From Nocardioides marinus (GTDB taxonomy: Bacteria > Actinomycetota > Actinomycetes > Propionibacteriales > Nocardioidaceae): DNA of 64,000 bases. Shown here in pieces: positions 55,645 to 64,000 of this stretch. Position 1 is the first letter of the stretch. Each line of letters starts with the position of its first letter. Below the pieces are notes generated by a model. It ran no database searches. It had not been told where the DNA came from and was given only the letters and a program-made list of their open reading frames with translations. Position numbers and translations under genes: made by a program. Location: positions 1,843,501-1,907,500 of the forward strand of contig NZ_JACBZI010000001.1 in NCBI RefSeq assembly GCF_013408145.1. Direction: 5' to 3'.

Positions 55645-56825
55645 CAGAGGACCTTGCCGGCGACGTTGCGCGCCAGCTCGTCCTCGACGGCGGCGGTGAG
55701 CTTCTCCTCCAGCTCCGGCAGACCGATCTTGCGGATGAGGTCCTGGAAGAAGCCGTGGAGCACCAGGCGGCGCGCCTCCTCGTCGGAGACGCCGCGGCTG
55801 CGCAGGTAGAACAGCTGCTCGTCGTCGAAGCGGGCCGTGGCCGAGGCGTGACCGGCCCCCTCGATCTCGCCGGTCTCGATCTCGAGGTTCGGCACCGAGT
55901 CGGCCTGGCACCCGTCGGTGAGCACGAGGTTGCGGTTCTCCTCGTAGGTCTCGATGGCTTCCGCGACCTTGCGGATCAGCACGTTGCCGATCCACACGGT
56001 GCGGGCCCGCTCACCCTGCAGCGCGCCCTTGTAGGAGACGTTGCTCTTGGTGCGAGGAGCGTTGTGGTCGACGAAGAGCCGGTGCTCGAAGTGCTGACCG
56101 GCGTCGGCGAAGTAGAGGCCCAGCAGCTCGGCCTCGCCGCCGGGACCGGCGTAGTGCACGTTGGAGCTGGTGCGCACGACGGAGCCGCCGAAGGTCACCA
56201 CGATGTGGCGGTAGCGGGCGTCGCGGCCCACCACGGCCTCGTGGGTGCCGACGTGCACGGCGTCGTCGTCCCAGTCCTGCAGCGACACCACGGTGAGGTC
56301 CGCGCCGTCCCCGACCACGACCTCGACGTTGCCCGCGTGCACGCCCGAGCCGCGGTGGTCGAGCACGTAGGTGGCCCGCGAGTGGGTGCCGGCCTCGATG
56401 ACCGTGTGGCGGTGCGAGCGCTTGCCCGCGACGCCGGTCAGCCGGTGGCCGATCGGCTCGGTGAGCTCGGCGTCGGCCGGGATCCGCACGTGCACGGCAT
56501 CGCCGGCGTGCAGCGAGGCCAGGGCCGAGGCGCGGTCGTCGGGGACGAGCGCCTCGCCGCGCGGGGCCTGGCCGGGTGCGAGCGAGCCGACGACGTACGA
56601 CGCGTCGCCGATGGTCTCCACGCTCAGCGCGCCCTCGTCGCCGGGGGCGTCATCGAGGGCGCCGGCGAGCCGCTTGAGCGGGGTGAACCGCCAGATCTCC
56701 TCACGCCCGGTGGGCATGGGGTGGTCGGCGAGGTCGAAGGAGCTCACCGGGTGCAGGTGGGACTCCACGTGGTCGGCCTCGAGGGCGGCGGCCACGCTGT
56801 CGCGGGGGTCAGCAGTCACGGTCAC
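55644..56825 (-). CDS. sufD: Fe-S scaffold protein SufD
   Basis: A 393-residue beta-helix scaffold subunit paired with SufB. Typical segments are EEIWRFTPLKRLAG, GVHAGNVEVVVGDGADL, DHNAPRTKSNVSYKGAL and SRGVSDEEARRLVLHGF. GTG at 56825 has AGGAAG about 12 nt upstream; a GTG two codons later is equally plausible. Confidence 0.95.
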   Translation of the reverse strand: MTVTADPRDSVAAALEADHVESHLHPVSSFDLADHPMPTGREEIWRFTPLKRLAGALDDAPGDEGALSVETIGDASYVVGSLAPGQAPRGEALVPDDRASALASLHAGDAVHVRIPADAELTEPIGHRLTGVAGKRSHRHTVIEAGTHSRATYVLDHRGSGVHAGNVEVVVGDGADLTVVSLQDWDDDAVHVGTHEAVVGRDARYRHIVVTFGGSVVRTSSNVHYAGPGGEAELLGLYFADAGQHFEHRLFVDHNAPRTKSNVSYKGALQGERARTVWIGNVLIRKVAEAIETYEENRNLVLTDGCQADSVPNLEIETGEIEGAGHASATARFDDEQLFYLRSRGVSDEEARRLVLHGFFQDLIRKIGLPELEEKLTAAVEDELARNVAGKVL

Positions 56826-56872
56826 GTGTGGGGTGTCTTCCTAGCGTCGGGTTCGTCAGGGGGCGGGTGGCC

Positions 56873-58291
56873 TCAGCCGACCGCGCCCTCCATCTGCAGC
56901 TCGATGAGGCGGTTGAGCTCGAGGGCGTACTCCATCGGCAGCTCCTTGGCGATCGGCTCGACGAAGCCGCGCACGATCATCGCCATCGCCTCGTCCTCCT
57001 CCATGCCGCGCGACATGAGGTAGAAGAGCTGGTCGTCGGAGACCTTCGAGACGCTCGCCTCGTGGCCCATCGAGACGTCGTCCTCGCGGATGTCGACGTA
57101 GGGGTAGGTGTCGGAGCGGCTGATCTGGTCGACGAGCAGCGCGTCGCACAGCACGTTGGACTTCGAGCCGTGGGCGCCCTCGTTGACCTGGATCAGGCCG
57201 CGGTAGGAGGTCCGGCCACCGCCGCGGGCCACCGACTTGCTCAGGATCGAGCTCGAGGTGTGCGGGGCGGCGTGGACCATCTTGGCGCCGGCGTCCTGGT
57301 GCTGGCCCTCGCCGGCGAACGCGATCGACAGCGTCTCGCCCTTGGCGTGCTCGCCCATCAGGTAGATCGCGGGGTACTTCATCGTCACCTTCGAGCCGAT
57401 GTTGCCGTCGACCCACTCCATGGTGGCGCCGGCCTCGCAGGTGGCGCGCTTGGTGACGAGGTTGTAGACGTTGTTCGACCAGTTCTGGATCGTCGTGTAG
57501 CGGCAGCGGCCGCCCTTCTTCACGATGATCTCCACGACCGCGGAGTGCAGCGAGTCCGAGCTGTAGATCGGCGCGGTGCAGCCCTCGACGTAGTGCACGT
57601 AGGCGTCCTCGTCGACGATGATCAGCGTCCGCTCGAACTGGCCCATGTTCTCGGTGTTGATCCGGAAGTAGGCCTGCAGCGGGATGTCGACGTGCACGCC
57701 CGGCGGGACGTAGATGAAGGACCCACCCGACCACACCGAGGTGTTGAGCGCGGAGAACTTGTTGTCACCGACGGGGATGACGGTGCCGAAGTACTCCTTG
57801 AAGAGCTCCGGGTGCTCCTTGAGCGCGGTGTCGGTGTCCAGGAAGAGGACGCCCTGCTCCTCGAGGTCCTCGCGGATCGAGTGGTAGACGACCTCGGACT
57901 CGTACTGCGCGGCGACGCCGGCGACGAGGCGCTGCTTCTCCGCCTCGGGGATGCCGAGCTTGTCGTAGGTGTTCTTGATGTCCTCGGGCAGGTCCTCCCA
58001 GCTGGTGGCCTGCTTCTCCGAGGAGCGCACGAAGTACTTGATGTTGTCGAAGTCGATGCCCGAGAGGTCCGAGCCCCACGTGGGCATGGGCTTGCGGTCG
58101 AAGAGCTTCAGGCCCTTCAGGCGCAGGTCGAGCATCCACTGCGGCTCGTCCTTCTTGCCGGAGATGTCCCGCACGACGGCCTCGTTGAGACCGCGCTGCG
58201 CCGCCGCGCCGGCGACGTCAGGGTCGGCCCAGCCGAACTCGTAGCGGCCGATGCCCTGGAGCTCGGGGTTGAGCTCTTCGATGGAGGTCAT
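56873..58291 (-). CDS. sufB: Fe-S scaffold protein SufB
   Basis: The 472-residue main scaffold. Recognised by YYFR-like [31 protein letters not shown] (sulfur-accepting Cys), [16 protein letters not shown] and [16 protein letters not shown]. No intein is inserted, unlike the M. tuberculosis orthologue. ATG overlaps the sufR stop by ATGA. Confidence 0.97.
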   Translation of the reverse strand: MTSIEELNPELQGIGRYEFGWADPDVAGAAAQRGLNEAVVRDISGKKDEPQWMLDLRLKGLKLFDRKPMPTWGSDLSGIDFDNIKYFVRSSEKQATSWEDLPEDIKNTYDKLGIPEAEKQRLVAGVAAQYESEVVYHSIREDLEEQGVLFLDTDTALKEHPELFKEYFGTVIPVGDNKFSALNTSVWSGGSFIYVPPGVHVDIPLQAYFRINTENMGQFERTLIIVDEDAYVHYVEGCTAPIYSSDSLHSAVVEIIVKKGGRCRYTTIQNWSNNVYNLVTKRATCEAGATMEWVDGNIGSKVTMKYPAIYLMGEHAKGETLSIAFAGEGQHQDAGAKMVHAAPHTSSSILSKSVARGGGRTSYRGLIQVNEGAHGSKSNVLCDALLVDQISRSDTYPYVDIREDDVSMGHEASVSKVSDDQLFYLMSRGMEEDEAMAMIVRGFVEPIAKELPMEYALELNRLIELQMEGAVG

Positions 58292-58995
58292 GAGGTGACC
58301 CGCTCCTTCTCTGTGCTGGACGTCTGGGACGTGGTGGGGAGGTCTGGGATGCAGGTGGTGCAGACACCGTCGCCGTGGGCGATGGTGGCCAGTCGCTGGA
58401 CGTGGCGCCCGAGCACCCGGCTGATCGCCTGGGTCTCGGCCTCGCACAGCTGGGGGAACTCGTGGGCGACGTGGGAGACCGGGCAGTGCTGCTGGCACAG
58501 CTGCTCCCCCGCGCTCTGCCCGTTGACCACGGGCAGCTGCCGGACCCCCGCGGCGTACCCCTCGTCGGTGAAGACGCGGGCGAGCACCTGGGCCGGGGTG
58601 AGCTCGGGGTCGGCGGCTCGGGTCGCCTCGAAGCGCGCCTCGATGAAGGAGACCCGCTGCTCGGCGAAGGCACGCAACGCGCCCTCGCCACCGGTCTCGG
58701 CCAGGAACCGCAGGGCCTGGACAGCCAGGTCGTCGTACTGCTGGTCGAAGCCCTCGCGGCCGAGCTCGGTGAGCGCGAAGAGCTTGGCCGGGCGGCCGCG
58801 ACCACGGCTGGCGCCGGGGCGGGGGTCCCGCGGCTCCACGGCACCCTCCTCGACCAGCTGGTCGAGGTGACGGCGCACGGCGGCCGGGGTCAGGTCGAGC
58901 TGCTCGGCCAGCGTCGCCGCGGTCGAGGGCCCGTTCACCAGGATCGACCGCGCGACACGCTGACGCGTGCTCAGGTCGTCGCGGGTGAATTCCAC
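58288..58995 (-). CDS. sufR: Fe-S responsive repressor SufR
   Basis: A 235-residue winged-helix regulator heading the suf operon. The HTH is at about 15-65 ([20 protein letters not shown], then [11 protein letters not shown]). Cluster-ligand cysteines follow a C-x3-C-x12-C pattern, CQQHC then PQLC (about 167-184), with another pair in GVCTTCIP. With a [4Fe-4S] cluster it should repress sufRBDCSU. GTG at 58995 overlaps its own candidate operator. Confidence 0.93.
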   Translation of the reverse strand: MEFTRDDLSTRQRVARSILVNGPSTAATLAEQLDLTPAAVRRHLDQLVEEGAVEPRDPRPGASRGRGRPAKLFALTELGREGFDQQYDDLAVQALRFLAETGGEGALRAFAEQRVSFIEARFEATRAADPELTPAQVLARVFTDEGYAAGVRQLPVVNGQSAGEQLCQQHCPVSHVAHEFPQLCEAETQAISRVLGRHVQRLATIAHGDGVCTTCIPDLPTTSQTSSTEKERVTS

Positions 58996-59006
58996 AACGC
59001 AAGTGT
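58992..59006 (-). promoter_or_regulatory. Candidate SufR operator overlapping the -10 and start codon
   Basis: Read on the minus strand: ACACT-TGCGT-TGTGG. This fits the ACACT-N5-TGTGA site reported for actinobacterial SufR in all but one base. A degenerate -10 (CACACT) lies 6 nt before the GTG and within the site. Confidence 0.7.
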
Positions 59007-59017
59007 GCCGTTAATGA

Positions 59018-59029
59018 GAACGGCCGTTC
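59018..59029. promoter_or_regulatory. 12-bp perfect palindrome upstream of sufR
   Basis: GAACGGCCGTTC, centred about 29 bp upstream of the sufR GTG. This is near the expected -35, so it could be a second regulator site. Confidence 0.45.
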
Positions 59030-59072
59030 AAGCAAGGGTCACCTAAGTGGCCCGGCGGTGCTCTCCCCCGCC

Positions 59073-59492
59073 TCAAGCCCGGACGTCGACCCGGTTCCCC
59101 GCCTCCGGGGCGGCGGAGGCACGCAGCCACCACAGCCCCAGGAAGGGCAGCACCAGCGGCAGGAAGCCGTACCCCTGGCCGAAGTGCGACCACACCGTCT
59201 TGTCGGGGAAGAGCCCCGTCGCGACGTAGGACAGCGTGCCGACCACGACCACGCCCACCGCCTCCACGGTCACCGCGACCAGCGCGACCCGGCGCGCGGC
59301 GCGCCCGCCGCGCAGCAGGCAGGTGGTGGCCACCAGGTAGAGCACCGCGGCCAGCAACGAGAGGCCGTAGGCCAGCGGCGCCCGACCCGCGTCGCTCCCC
59401 AGCTGCACCAGGGAGCGTCCGGTGGCCGCCACCGCGAAGACGGCGTAGACCGCGACGAGCACCCGGCCCGGGCCGGTCGACAGCTCACGCAC
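59073..59492 (-). CDS. Small four-helix membrane protein
   Basis: A 139-residue membrane protein with four hydrophobic segments (VLVAVYAVFAVAATGRSL, YGLSLLAAVLYLVATTCLL, VALVAVTVEAVGVVVVGTLSYV, GFLPLVLPFLGLWWLRAS). The segment FPDKTVWSHFGQGYGF is characteristic; similar proteins occur near suf genes in other actinobacteria. Function unknown. It overlaps the next membrane gene by 8 bases. Confidence 0.8.
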   Translation of the reverse strand: MRELSTGPGRVLVAVYAVFAVAATGRSLVQLGSDAGRAPLAYGLSLLAAVLYLVATTCLLRGGRAARRVALVAVTVEAVGVVVVGTLSYVATGLFPDKTVWSHFGQGYGFLPLVLPFLGLWWLRASAAPEAGNRVDVRA

Positions 59493-59853
59493 CGGCGGCC
59501 GCCCAGAGCGCGTCGAGGCGCACCTCCATCGCCGCCACCGTGGCCAGCGACACCACCAGGGCCACGCTGCCCCAGCGGCTGCGCTCGACCAGCGCCAGCG
59601 CCGCGCCGAAGGGCGGGGCCAGCACCACGGTCACCAGGTAGGAGACGAAGGTCACTCCGTCCACGTCATGGTCGGTGGTCGCGAGTGCCACCAGCCCGCC
59701 CACCAGCTGGACGACCAGGGCGAGCAGCAGCACGCCGAGCACCACGAAGAAGCGGTCCCCCGGGGGGCTCTCGTCCCTCACGATCATCAGCACCGCCCAT
59801 ACCGCCGACACCGCGGTCAGGAGCAGCACGGTCACCACGAGCCAGCCAGTCAC
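59485..59853 (-). CDS. Small three-helix membrane protein
   Basis: A 122-residue membrane protein not recognised as a known family. Hydrophobic segments: VVTVLLLTAVSAVWAVLMIV, FFVVLGVLLLALVVQLVGGLV, and VSYLVTVVLAPPFGAALALV, with one more possible near the end. First gene of a two-gene membrane operon. GTG at 59853 is 7 nt after TAGGCT. Confidence 0.75.
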   Translation of the reverse strand: MTGWLVVTVLLLTAVSAVWAVLMIVRDESPPGDRFFVVLGVLLLALVVQLVGGLVALATTDHDVDGVTFVSYLVTVVLAPPFGAALALVERSRWGSVALVVSLATVAAMEVRLDALWAAAGA

Positions 59854-59860
59854 GTCCCAG

Positions 59861-59866
59861 AGCCTA
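59861..59866 (-). promoter_or_regulatory. -10 of the two-gene membrane operon
   Basis: TAGGCT (minus strand), 7 nt before GTG at 59853. Confidence 0.55.
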
Positions 59867-59897
59867 GGGCGGGGCCGGGAGGCTCCCGGCGCCTCCC

Positions 59898-59903
59898 TAG
59901 ACT
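59898..59903 (+). promoter_or_regulatory. -10 of the ABC transporter operon before ctaA
   Basis: TAGACT, 6 nt before GTG at 59910. Confidence 0.55.
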
Positions 59904-59909
59904 GCGGAC

Positions 59910-60854
59910 GTGCCAGCGCCCGACCCCGACCACGCCGTCGTGGTCGACTCCCTGGAGATGCGCTACGGCTCCAAGACCGCCGTCGACGGGCTCTCGCTCA
60001 CCGTGGCCCGCGGCAGCGTGACCGCCGTGCTCGGGCCCAACGGGGCCGGGAAGACCACGACGCTGGAGACCTGCGAGGGCTACCGACGCCCGCAGCGCGG
60101 CAGCGTGCGGGTGCTGGGTCTCGATCCCCACACCGACCGACGAGCGCTGCTCCCCCGCATCGGCGTGATGCTGCAGGAGGGTGGGGCCTGGAGCGGCGTA
60201 CGCGCGGAGGAGATGCTCCGGCACGCCGCCTCGCTGCACGCCGACCCGTTGCCGCACGGCCTGCTCGTGGAGCGCCTGGGCCTCGCGGCCTGCGGGCGCA
60301 CGCCGTACCGGCGGCTCTCCGGCGGCCAGAAGCAGCGACTGGCGCTCGCGATGGCGATCGTGGGCCGACCCGAGCTGGTCTTCGTGGACGAGCCCACCGC
60401 CGGCATGGATCCCCAGGCCCGGCGGGACACCTGGGACCTGCTGCGCGAGATGCGTGCGGACGGGGTGAGCGTCGTGCTGACCACGCACTACATGGACGAG
60501 GCGGAGTCCCTCGCCGACACCGTGCACATCATCGACCACGGGCGGCTGATCGCCTCCGGCTCGCCGGTGGAGCTGACCCGCGGCGGCCGGGTCTCGACCA
60601 TCCGCCTGGTCGTCACCCGTCCGTTCCCACCGGGCGCCCCCGAGTCGCTCACGGCCGCCCTCGGGCCGGCCACGACCGTCACCGTGCTCGACCCGCTGAG
60701 CCTGCTCGTCACCGGCCCCGCCGACGGCTCCACCCTGGCGCGCGTCTCGCGCTGGTGCGAGGAGCACGACGTGCTCCCCGAGTCGCTGAACCTCGGCACC
60801 AGGAGCCTCGAGGACGTCTTCCTCGAGCTGACCGGACGGGAGCTCACCGCATGA
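59910..60854 (+). CDS. ABC-2 transporter ATP-binding protein
   Basis: A 314-residue ATPase: Walker A GPNGAGKTTT, signature LSGGQKQRLA, Walker B LVFVDEPTAGMDPQ, switch TTHYMDEAE, and a C-terminal ~85-residue domain. Stop overlaps the permease start (ATGA). The ATPase-permease-ctaA order is common in actinobacteria, which suggests a link to heme or oxidase assembly, not shown experimentally as far as I know. Confidence 0.94.
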   Translation: MPAPDPDHAVVVDSLEMRYGSKTAVDGLSLTVARGSVTAVLGPNGAGKTTTLETCEGYRRPQRGSVRVLGLDPHTDRRALLPRIGVMLQEGGAWSGVRAEEMLRHAASLHADPLPHGLLVERLGLAACGRTPYRRLSGGQKQRLALAMAIVGRPELVFVDEPTAGMDPQARRDTWDLLREMRADGVSVVLTTHYMDEAESLADTVHIIDHGRLIASGSPVELTRGGRVSTIRLVVTRPFPPGAPESLTAALGPATTVTVLDPLSLLVTGPADGSTLARVSRWCEEHDVLPESLNLGTRSLEDVFLELTGRELTA

Positions 60855-61627
60855 GCGCCGGCACATTCAACCCCGCGCCCGGGGCCGCACCCCTGTCGCG
60901 GCAGGTGGTCGCCCATGCCCGCATGGAGGCGCGGTTGATGCTGCGCAACGGCGAGCAGCTGCTGCTGGCCGTGGTCATCCCCGTCATCGTCCTGGTCGGG
61001 GCGGTGGCCGGCTCGGAGCGGGTGGGTCTCCAGCTGGACGCCTCCGCCATCGACACCTTCGCCCCCGGCGTGCTGGCGCTGGCGGTGATGTCCACCGCGT
61101 TCACCTCGCTGGCGATCGCGACCGGCTTCGAGCGCAGGTACGGCGTCATCAAGTGGCTCGGCAGCTCCCCGCTGCCCCGCGCGGGGCTGCTCGCCGGCAA
61201 GGTGCTGGCGCTGCTCCTCGTCGAGACGCTGCAGGTGCTCGTCCTCGGCGGCGTGGCCCTGGCGCTGGGCTGGGATCCGCGGGCGACGCCGGTGGCGCTG
61301 CTCTCCGCGCTGGCCGTGGCCGCCGTGGGGACCGCCGCCTTCGCCGCCCTGGGCCTGTTCGTCGCCGGGGTCCTGCGGGCGGAGGCCACCCTGGCCGCAG
61401 CCAACCTCGTCTACCTGCTCCTCATGGCCGGTGGTGCGGTGGTCCTGCCGGCCAGTGCCTACGGCGGCTTCGGCGACCTCGCGAGCTGGCTCCCGTCGGG
61501 TGCGCTCGGCGAGGGGATGCGCGCGGCCCTCCTGGACGGTGCGGCCGACGTCACGTCGATGCTGACCCTGCTCGGCTGGGCGGCCGTGGGTACGGTCCTC
61601 ACCGCCCGTACCTTCACCTGGGAGTGA
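60851..61627 (+). CDS. ABC-2 transporter permease
   Basis: A 258-residue membrane protein with six helices, among them LLLAVVIPVIVLVGAVAG, VLALLLVETLQVLVLGGVAL and LVYLLLMAGGAVVLPASAYG. Pairs with the preceding ATPase. ctaA starts 2 bases after its stop, so all three are in one operon. Confidence 0.92.
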   Translation: MSAGTFNPAPGAAPLSRQVVAHARMEARLMLRNGEQLLLAVVIPVIVLVGAVAGSERVGLQLDASAIDTFAPGVLALAVMSTAFTSLAIATGFERRYGVIKWLGSSPLPRAGLLAGKVLALLLVETLQVLVLGGVALALGWDPRATPVALLSALAVAAVGTAAFAALGLFVAGVLRAEATLAAANLVYLLLMAGGAVVLPASAYGGFGDLASWLPSGALGEGMRAALLDGAADVTSMLTLLGWAAVGTVLTARTFTWE

Positions 61628-61629
61628 GC

Positions 61630-62490
61630 ATGACCGACCCCGCCCTCCGGCACCGCCAGGCCCGCTGGGCCGGCTGGGCGTCGCTCGTGGCCAACACCGG
61701 CATCGTCGTCACCGGCGGCGCCGTGCGCCTGACCGGCTCCGGGCTGGGCTGCCCGACCTGGCCCCGGTGCACGGAGGAGGACTTCACCCCGCACGGCGCG
61801 CTGGACTTCCACTCTGCGATCGAGTTCGGCAACCGGCTGCTGACGTTCGTGCTCGTGGCCGTCGCGGTCCTGACCTTCGTCGCGGCGGTGCGCACCGGTC
61901 GACGTCACCTGGTCGGCCTCGCCGCCGTCCTGGCCGCCGGCATCCCGCTGCAGGCGGTCATCGGCGGCATCACGGTGCTGACCGACCTCAACCCCTGGAT
62001 CGTCTCCCTGCACCTGCTGCTCTCGATGGCGCTGGTGGGGCTGTCCGTGCGGTTCCTGCAGGTCCTGGACCGCCCGACACCCGCGGTCGGCGGGCCCGCG
62101 ACCTGGCTGGCCTGGTCCGTCTTCGCAGCCGCCTGGGTGGTGCTGTACCTGGGCACCGTCGTCACCGGCTCGGGGCCCCACGCCGGGGACGCCGAGTCCC
62201 CCCGCAACGGCCTGGACCCCCTCCAGTGGAGCCAGTTGCACGCCGATGCGGTGTTCCTCTACCTGGGCCTCACCGTGGGACTGCTGCTGTGCCTGCTCGC
62301 GGTCCGCGCGGACCGGGCCGCGGTCCGGGTGGTCGTCTTGCTCCTGGTCGCCGAGCTGGCCCAGGGCACGATCGGCTTCGTGCAGTACTTCACGGACCTG
62401 CCCGAGGTGCTCGTCGGCCTGCACATGCTCGGTGCCGCCATCCTCTCCGCGCTCACCACCGCCGCGCTGCTGCGCGTGCGACACCCCTGA
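61630..62490 (+). CDS. ctaA: Heme A synthase (COX15/CtaA)
   Basis: Oxidises the C8 methyl of heme O to the formyl group of heme A. The 286-residue membrane protein has eight helices and the heme-ligand histidines in DFHSAIEFGNRLLT, VSLHLLLSM, QLHADAVFLY and VGLHMLGAA. The Cys pair GCPTWPRC in the first external loop matches the Gram-positive type. ATG follows GGGAG. Confidence 0.95.
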   Translation: MTDPALRHRQARWAGWASLVANTGIVVTGGAVRLTGSGLGCPTWPRCTEEDFTPHGALDFHSAIEFGNRLLTFVLVAVAVLTFVAAVRTGRRHLVGLAAVLAAGIPLQAVIGGITVLTDLNPWIVSLHLLLSMALVGLSVRFLQVLDRPTPAVGGPATWLAWSVFAAAWVVLYLGTVVTGSGPHAGDAESPRNGLDPLQWSQLHADAVFLYLGLTVGLLLCLLAVRADRAAVRVVVLLLVAELAQGTIGFVQYFTDLPEVLVGLHMLGAAILSALTTAALLRVRHP

Positions 62491-62531
62491 GGACCGGTCC
62501 CTGGGTCCGGCCGGGCCCAGGGAGCCCGCGC

Positions 62532-63485
62532 TCAGGAGAACAGCGGGTCGAGCGCGACCGCGAAGAACAGCAGGCTGAGGTAGAGGTTCGAGGCGTGGAA
62601 GAGCCGCATGGGTGAGATGACGGAGAGCTCCTCGGTGCCGCGGGCACGACCCAGCATGCGGTGCGCCTCCACCAGGAACGCCGCCCCCAGCACGACGGCC
62701 GCGACGGGGTAGAACGGCCCGGTCGAGGCCACGGGCCACAGCAGCAGCGAGGTGGCGACCATCACCCACGAGTAGACGACGACCTGGCGGGACACCGCGT
62801 GCGCGGAGGCCACGACCGGCAGCATCGGGACGTCGACGTTCGCGTAGTCCTCGCGGTAGCGCAGCGCGAGCGCCCAGGTGTGCGGCGGGGTCCAGAAGAA
62901 GACGACGGCGAAGAGCACCACCGGGGTCCAGGCGAGCTCGCCGGTCACCGCGGTCCAGCCGATCAGTGCCGGGAAGCAGCCCGCGAGGCCGCCCCAGACG
63001 ATGTTCTGCGTGGTGCGCCGCTTGAGCAGCATCGTGTAGACGAAGACGTAGAACGCCTCCGCGCTCACGGCCAGCAGGGCCGAGAGCGGGTTGACCCACA
63101 CCAGCAGCACCACGACCGACAGCACGCCGAGCACCGCGCCGAAGACCAACGCCGCCCGTGCGCTGACGATGTGTCGTGGCAGCGCCCGTCGACGGGTGCG
63201 TCGCATCTGCTCGTCGATGTCACGGTCGTAGACGCAGTTGAACACCGACGCCGAGCCGGCGGAGAACGCGCCGCCCACCACCGTCGCGAGCACCAGCCCG
63301 AGGGGAGGCACCCCACGGTCGGCGAAGAACATCACCGGCACCGTGGTCAGCAGCAGCAGCTCGATCACGCGGGGCTTGGTGAGCCCGACGTACGCCGCGA
63401 CGACGTCCTTCCAGGTGGCACGGGGGTCCTCAGCGGTCGGCTCGCGGCGCTGCGGAGCAGCGGCCTGGTGGCCGACGTGGGTCAC
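62532..63485 (-). CDS. ctaB: Heme O synthase (protoheme IX farnesyltransferase)
   Basis: Attaches a farnesyl group to heme b. The 317-residue UbiA-family membrane protein has the two Asp-rich sites: NCVYDRDIDEQMRRTRRRA and YREDYANVDVPMLP. It converges on ctaA with a 41-bp gap. GTG at 63485 has GAGGGA 6 nt upstream; a longer frame to 63551 is unlikely. Confidence 0.95.
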   Translation of the reverse strand: MTHVGHQAAAPQRREPTAEDPRATWKDVVAAYVGLTKPRVIELLLLTTVPVMFFADRGVPPLGLVLATVVGGAFSAGSASVFNCVYDRDIDEQMRRTRRRALPRHIVSARAALVFGAVLGVLSVVVLLVWVNPLSALLAVSAEAFYVFVYTMLLKRRTTQNIVWGGLAGCFPALIGWTAVTGELAWTPVVLFAVVFFWTPPHTWALALRYREDYANVDVPMLPVVASAHAVSRQVVVYSWVMVATSLLLWPVASTGPFYPVAAVVLGAAFLVEAHRMLGRARGTEELSVISPMRLFHASNLYLSLLFFAVALDPLFS

Positions 63486-63589
63486 GGACGTCCCTCGAAA
63501 CTGGTGCTGGCTGGTGCGGGTCGAGCTCGTACGGGTGAAGACAGAGCGCACCCGAGAGGTGCGAATGGGAGTCTACTGCTCAGTCTCGG

Positions 63590-63595
63590 TAGGCT
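63590..63595 (+). promoter_or_regulatory. -10 candidate for tkt
   Basis: TAGGCT, 47 nt before the tkt GTG, giving a leadered mRNA with AAGGA near the start codon. Confidence 0.4.
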
Positions 63596-63642
63596 CGGAA
63601 CCGCCTGCTCGCAGGCCCCACGACCGCACCGGAAGGAACCCT

Positions 63643-64000
63643 GTGATCCTCAGCCAGCAGCTGGACTGGACCGACATCGACGACAAGGCGGTGGACACCG
63701 CCCGGGTCCTGGCGATGGACGCCGTGCAGAAGGTCGGCAATGGACACCCCGGCACAGCCATGAGCCTGGCCCCCGTGGCCTACCTGCTGTTCCAGAAGGT
63801 CATGCGGCACGACCCCGCCGACCCCGAGTGGGTCGCCCGCGACCGCTTCGTGCTCAGCTGCGGCCACTCGAGCATCACCCTCTACACCCAGCTCTTCCTC
63901 GGCGGCTTCGGCCTCGAGCTCAGCGACCTCCAGGCGCTGCGCACCTGGGGCTCGAAGACCCCCGGTCACCCGGAGCTCGGCCACACCGCCGGCGTCGAGG
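63643..64000 (+). CDS. tkt: Transketolase, N-terminal part
   Basis: Moves two-carbon units between sugar phosphates in the pentose phosphate pathway, with thiamine diphosphate. Only the first ~119 residues are in the window. They contain GNGHPGTAMSLAPVAYLLF, RDRFVLSCGHSSITLYTQLF and WGSKTPGHPE, matching transketolase helices around the cofactor. GTG at 63643 follows AAGGA. The ctaB-tkt divergent order is typical of actinobacteria. Confidence 0.95.
   Translation, partial: MILSQQLDWTDIDDKAVDTARVLAMDAVQKVGNGHPGTAMSLAPVAYLLFQKVMRHDPADPEWVARDRFVLSCGHSSITLYTQLFLGGFGLELSDLQALRTWGSKTPGHPELGHTAGVE

Overview
The window is a gene-dense, very GC-rich stretch of an actinobacterial chromosome. Evidence for the group: a mycothiol gene (mshC), the actinobacteria-typical trio of SCO1664-family / DUF3090 / MSMEG_4193-family genes, GuaB1, acVLRF1, DUF3099, DUF5703, a SufR-led suf operon and pervasive leaderless starts. 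Nocardioidaceae (Nocardioides or a close relative) is my best guess; this is inferred from gene content and style, not proven. I see no insertion sequence, prophage, CRISPR array or rRNA. No gene-free stretch reaches 300 bases.

Layout. 1-11.9 kb: metH (cut by the window start), PAC2 protein, mshC with the uncharacterised kinase-like/DUF3090/phosphomutase-like trio, corA, uppP, aldo-keto reductase, DUF5703, M20 peptidase. 12.0-20.5 kb: tRNA-Leu(GAG) with a strong terminator, CaCA-type exchanger, DUF1501/DUF1800 secreted pair, an internally duplicated CxxC protein, a LysR-like protein without a DNA-binding domain, GuaB1, galactokinase, YiaA/B protein. 20.6-29.9 kb: Pro/Glu-rich protein, an acyl-CoA dehydrogenase pair under a probable operator, def, TrmH methyltransferase, siroheme/cobalamin methylase, PEBP protein, unknown protein with sortase, PP2C phosphatase. 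30-41 kb: GDPD, hydrolase, Lys/Ala-tailed protein, SPFH-NfeD pair, ABC ATPase, serB, a tandem palindromic repeat array, SixA, fabG-fabI, dodecin, DUF3099, moaA. 41.4-52.2 kb: SURF1, ABC exporter, enoyl-CoA hydratase, ABC-F, zinc metallopeptidase, phosphotransferase, ABC-2 exporter, acVLRF1, ASCH-like protein. 52.3-59 kb: the suf operon, transcribed sufR-sufB-sufD-Rieske-sufC-sufS-sufU-sufT. 59-64 kb: two small membrane proteins, ABC transporter, ctaA, ctaB and the start of transketolase.

Themes. Fe-S assembly (suf) sits beside heme A synthesis (ctaA, ctaB); SURF1 elsewhere in the window serves the same cytochrome oxidase. MoaA and the Rieske protein are likely Fe-S clients. mshC and the adjacent trio form the most interesting uncharacterised neighbourhood.

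Regulatory style. About 30 genes carry a TANNNT hexamer (mostly TAGGCT, TAGGGT, TAGCCT) only 6-9 nt before an ATG or GTG, the signature of leaderless mRNAs. I used this to choose many start codons. Convergent gene pairs are separated by hairpins, several of which include the two stop codons in the stem.
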